Of a stretch of 7,176 bases of DNA, positions 6,275-7,176 are shown piece after piece. A program made the translations under genes and the position numbers. Position 1 is the stretch's first letter; each line of letters opens with the position of its first letter. Source of the stretch: Kiritimatiellales bacterium (GTDB lineage Bacteria > Verrucomicrobiota > Kiritimatiellia > Kiritimatiellales > Pontiellaceae); assembly GCA_030621805.1 (NCBI GenBank), contig JAUXGY010000087.1:1-7176 (forward strand), in the 5' to 3' direction. Below the pieces are notes generated by a model. That model was not told where the DNA came from and ran no database searches. It saw nothing but the letters and a program-made list of their open reading frames with translations.

Positions 6275-7176
6275 TCAGTAACTCTTCGCAAAAACAACCC
6301 TACCCCGACTTGCCTTTCCGCAGCAGATGCACTCCCCCGCACCGCCGTCGGTGCGATCAAACGGAACCGTGCGGATCGTGACCGACAGCGCATCATTAAT
6401 CGTATTTTCACACGCTTCATCATCGCACCAATGGCTCATTGCAAAGCCCCCATGCACTTCAGGACGATCCTTGTTTTCCGGCGTAAAAAAGGCCACAAAC
6501 GCATCATACGAATCGATCTCCTTCGTGTTTTCGGCACGATGTTCCAATGCCCGCTGCAAAAGGCTCTGCTGAATCTCTTCCAACGTATCAACAATTCCAT
6601 CCACAAAGGCCGCCTTATCCACCCCCTCCTTCTTGCCCGTATCGCGACGCGCCATAAAGACCGAATTATTCGCCATATCGCGCGGCCCCACCTCAGCCCG
6701 GATTGGAATCCCCTTCTTCACCCAACCCCAGCCCTTTTCACCCGCATTAATCTCGCGGCTATCCACCACCACCTCGACATCGCGGTCGTGGAAGCGCTTT
6801 TCCCGAAGCTTTGTCGCAAGCTCATTACAATATTCCAAGATGGCCTCCCGATCCTCTTCCTTGCGGATAATCGGAAGAATCACCACATGCTGTGGCGCCA
6901 AACGCGGAGGCATCACCATCCCGTCATCATCCGCATGCGTCATAATCATGCCGCCAATCAAGCGCGTCGAAACGCCCCACGATGTGGTCCAGGCAAAGGC
7001 TTTCCCCCCCTCGCGATCGCTATATTGAATATTCGCTGACTTCGCAAAATTCTGACCCAAAAAGTGACTTGTTCCCGCCTGAAGAGCCTTGCGGTCCTGC
7101 ATCATGGCCTCAATACACAGTGTGCTTACCGCACCCGGAAAACGCTCGCCCACCGTCTTCTCGCCAATCAGTACCG
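6275..7176 (-). CDS. proS: Prolyl-tRNA synthetase, archaeal/eukaryote-like type (C-terminal part, 5' end outside window)
   Basis: ProRS charges tRNA-Pro with proline in the cytoplasm. The frame is open to the right edge and ends at the TGA read at 6277-6275, leaving 299 residues. Seen in order are the end of the class II catalytic core (KALQAGTSHFLGQNFAK), the motif 3 region (SWGVSTRLIGGMIMTHADDD), PPRLAPQHVVILPI leading into the anticodon-binding domain with VVVDSRE and GIPIRAEVGPRD, and a C-terminal module. That module carries C-x4-C (WCDDEACE) and C-x2-C (CICCGK), a likely zinc site, and ends in VVFAKSY with a terminal tyrosine. This layout belongs to the archaeal/eukaryote-like ProRS found in some bacteria. 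The long bacterial type has an editing insertion within its catalytic domain and lacks this zinc-type tail. A GTG at 7153-7151 is internal, because matching family sequence precedes it. The full gene is expected to be about 480-500 codons. Confidence 0.93.
   Translation of the reverse strand, partial: VLIGEKTVGERFPGAVSTLCIEAMMQDRKALQAGTSHFLGQNFAKSANIQYSDREGGKAFAWTTSWGVSTRLIGGMIMTHADDDGMVMPPRLAPQHVVILPIIRKEEDREAILEYCNELATKLREKRFHDRDVEVVVDSREINAGEKGWGWVKKGIPIRAEVGPRDMANNSVFMARRDTGKKEGVDKAAFVDGIVDTLEEIQQSLLQRALEHRAENTKEIDSYDAFVAFFTPENKDRPEVHGGFAMSHWCDDEACENTINDALSVTIRTVPFDRTDGGAGECICCGKASRGRVVFAKSY

Noticed and set aside
6239..7039. Plus-strand 266-residue frame opposite proS
   Set aside because: It lies antisense to clear ProRS sequence, is unusually rich in His, Arg and Ile, and matches no recognisable family. 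It is a shadow frame.
1..7176. CRISPR array, tRNA, transposase, phage or toxin-antitoxin genes
   Set aside because: No regularly spaced repeats, cloverleaf-like sequence or recognisable mobile-element protein was seen on either strand by eye.

Overview
The window looks like an ordinary chromosomal segment of a Gram-negative bacterium of the PVC superphylum. The best guess is Verrucomicrobiota/Kiritimatiellota, of the Pontiella type. Three things point there. The first is a PEP-CTERM secreted protein whose sorting tail (IPEPATLGLIGLFGAG followed by a short hydrophobic stretch and RRR) has the style common in those bacteria. The second is an outer-membrane LPS assembly pair (LptD plus a BamD-like protein). 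The third is an archaeal/eukaryote-like prolyl-tRNA synthetase with a C-terminal zinc-type module. The taxonomy is an inference from protein style, not a database match.

Layout, left to right. Positions 1-408 (+) hold the C-terminal part of queA, a queuosine tRNA modification enzyme cut by the window edge. A 312-base AT-richer gap follows and appears to carry only the leader and promoter region of the next gene. Positions 721-1377 (+) encode a 218-residue PEP-CTERM protein closed by a clear intrinsic terminator. The gap from 1378 to 1650 holds that terminator, a long imperfect palindrome with 26-base arms, and a plausible promoter for the next gene. Positions 1651-3039 (+) encode a complete dihydrolipoyl dehydrogenase, apparently transcribed alone. 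It converges on a minus-strand group, with only 51 bases between the two stop codons. Read in its own direction (right to left), that group is the C-terminal 299 residues of proS (6275-7176), a 84-base spacer with a strong hairpin, a BamD-like helical-repeat protein (5135-6190), and lptD (3091-5148), whose start overlaps the end of the BamD-like gene by 14 bases.

Functionally, the minus-strand pair forms an envelope-assembly unit. BamD belongs to the machine that inserts beta-barrels such as LptD into the outer membrane, so the overlap makes biological sense. The PEP-CTERM protein would be exported and processed by an exosortase encoded elsewhere. queA, lpd and proS are housekeeping genes with no visible link to one another.

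I found no CRISPR array, transposase, phage gene, tRNA or rRNA, and no sign of an undescribed multi-gene system. The items most worth a second look are the long palindrome at 1444-1531, the reduced cysteine set of LptD, the BamD-like protein without a lipobox, and the extra cysteine in the active site of the dihydrolipoyl dehydrogenase.
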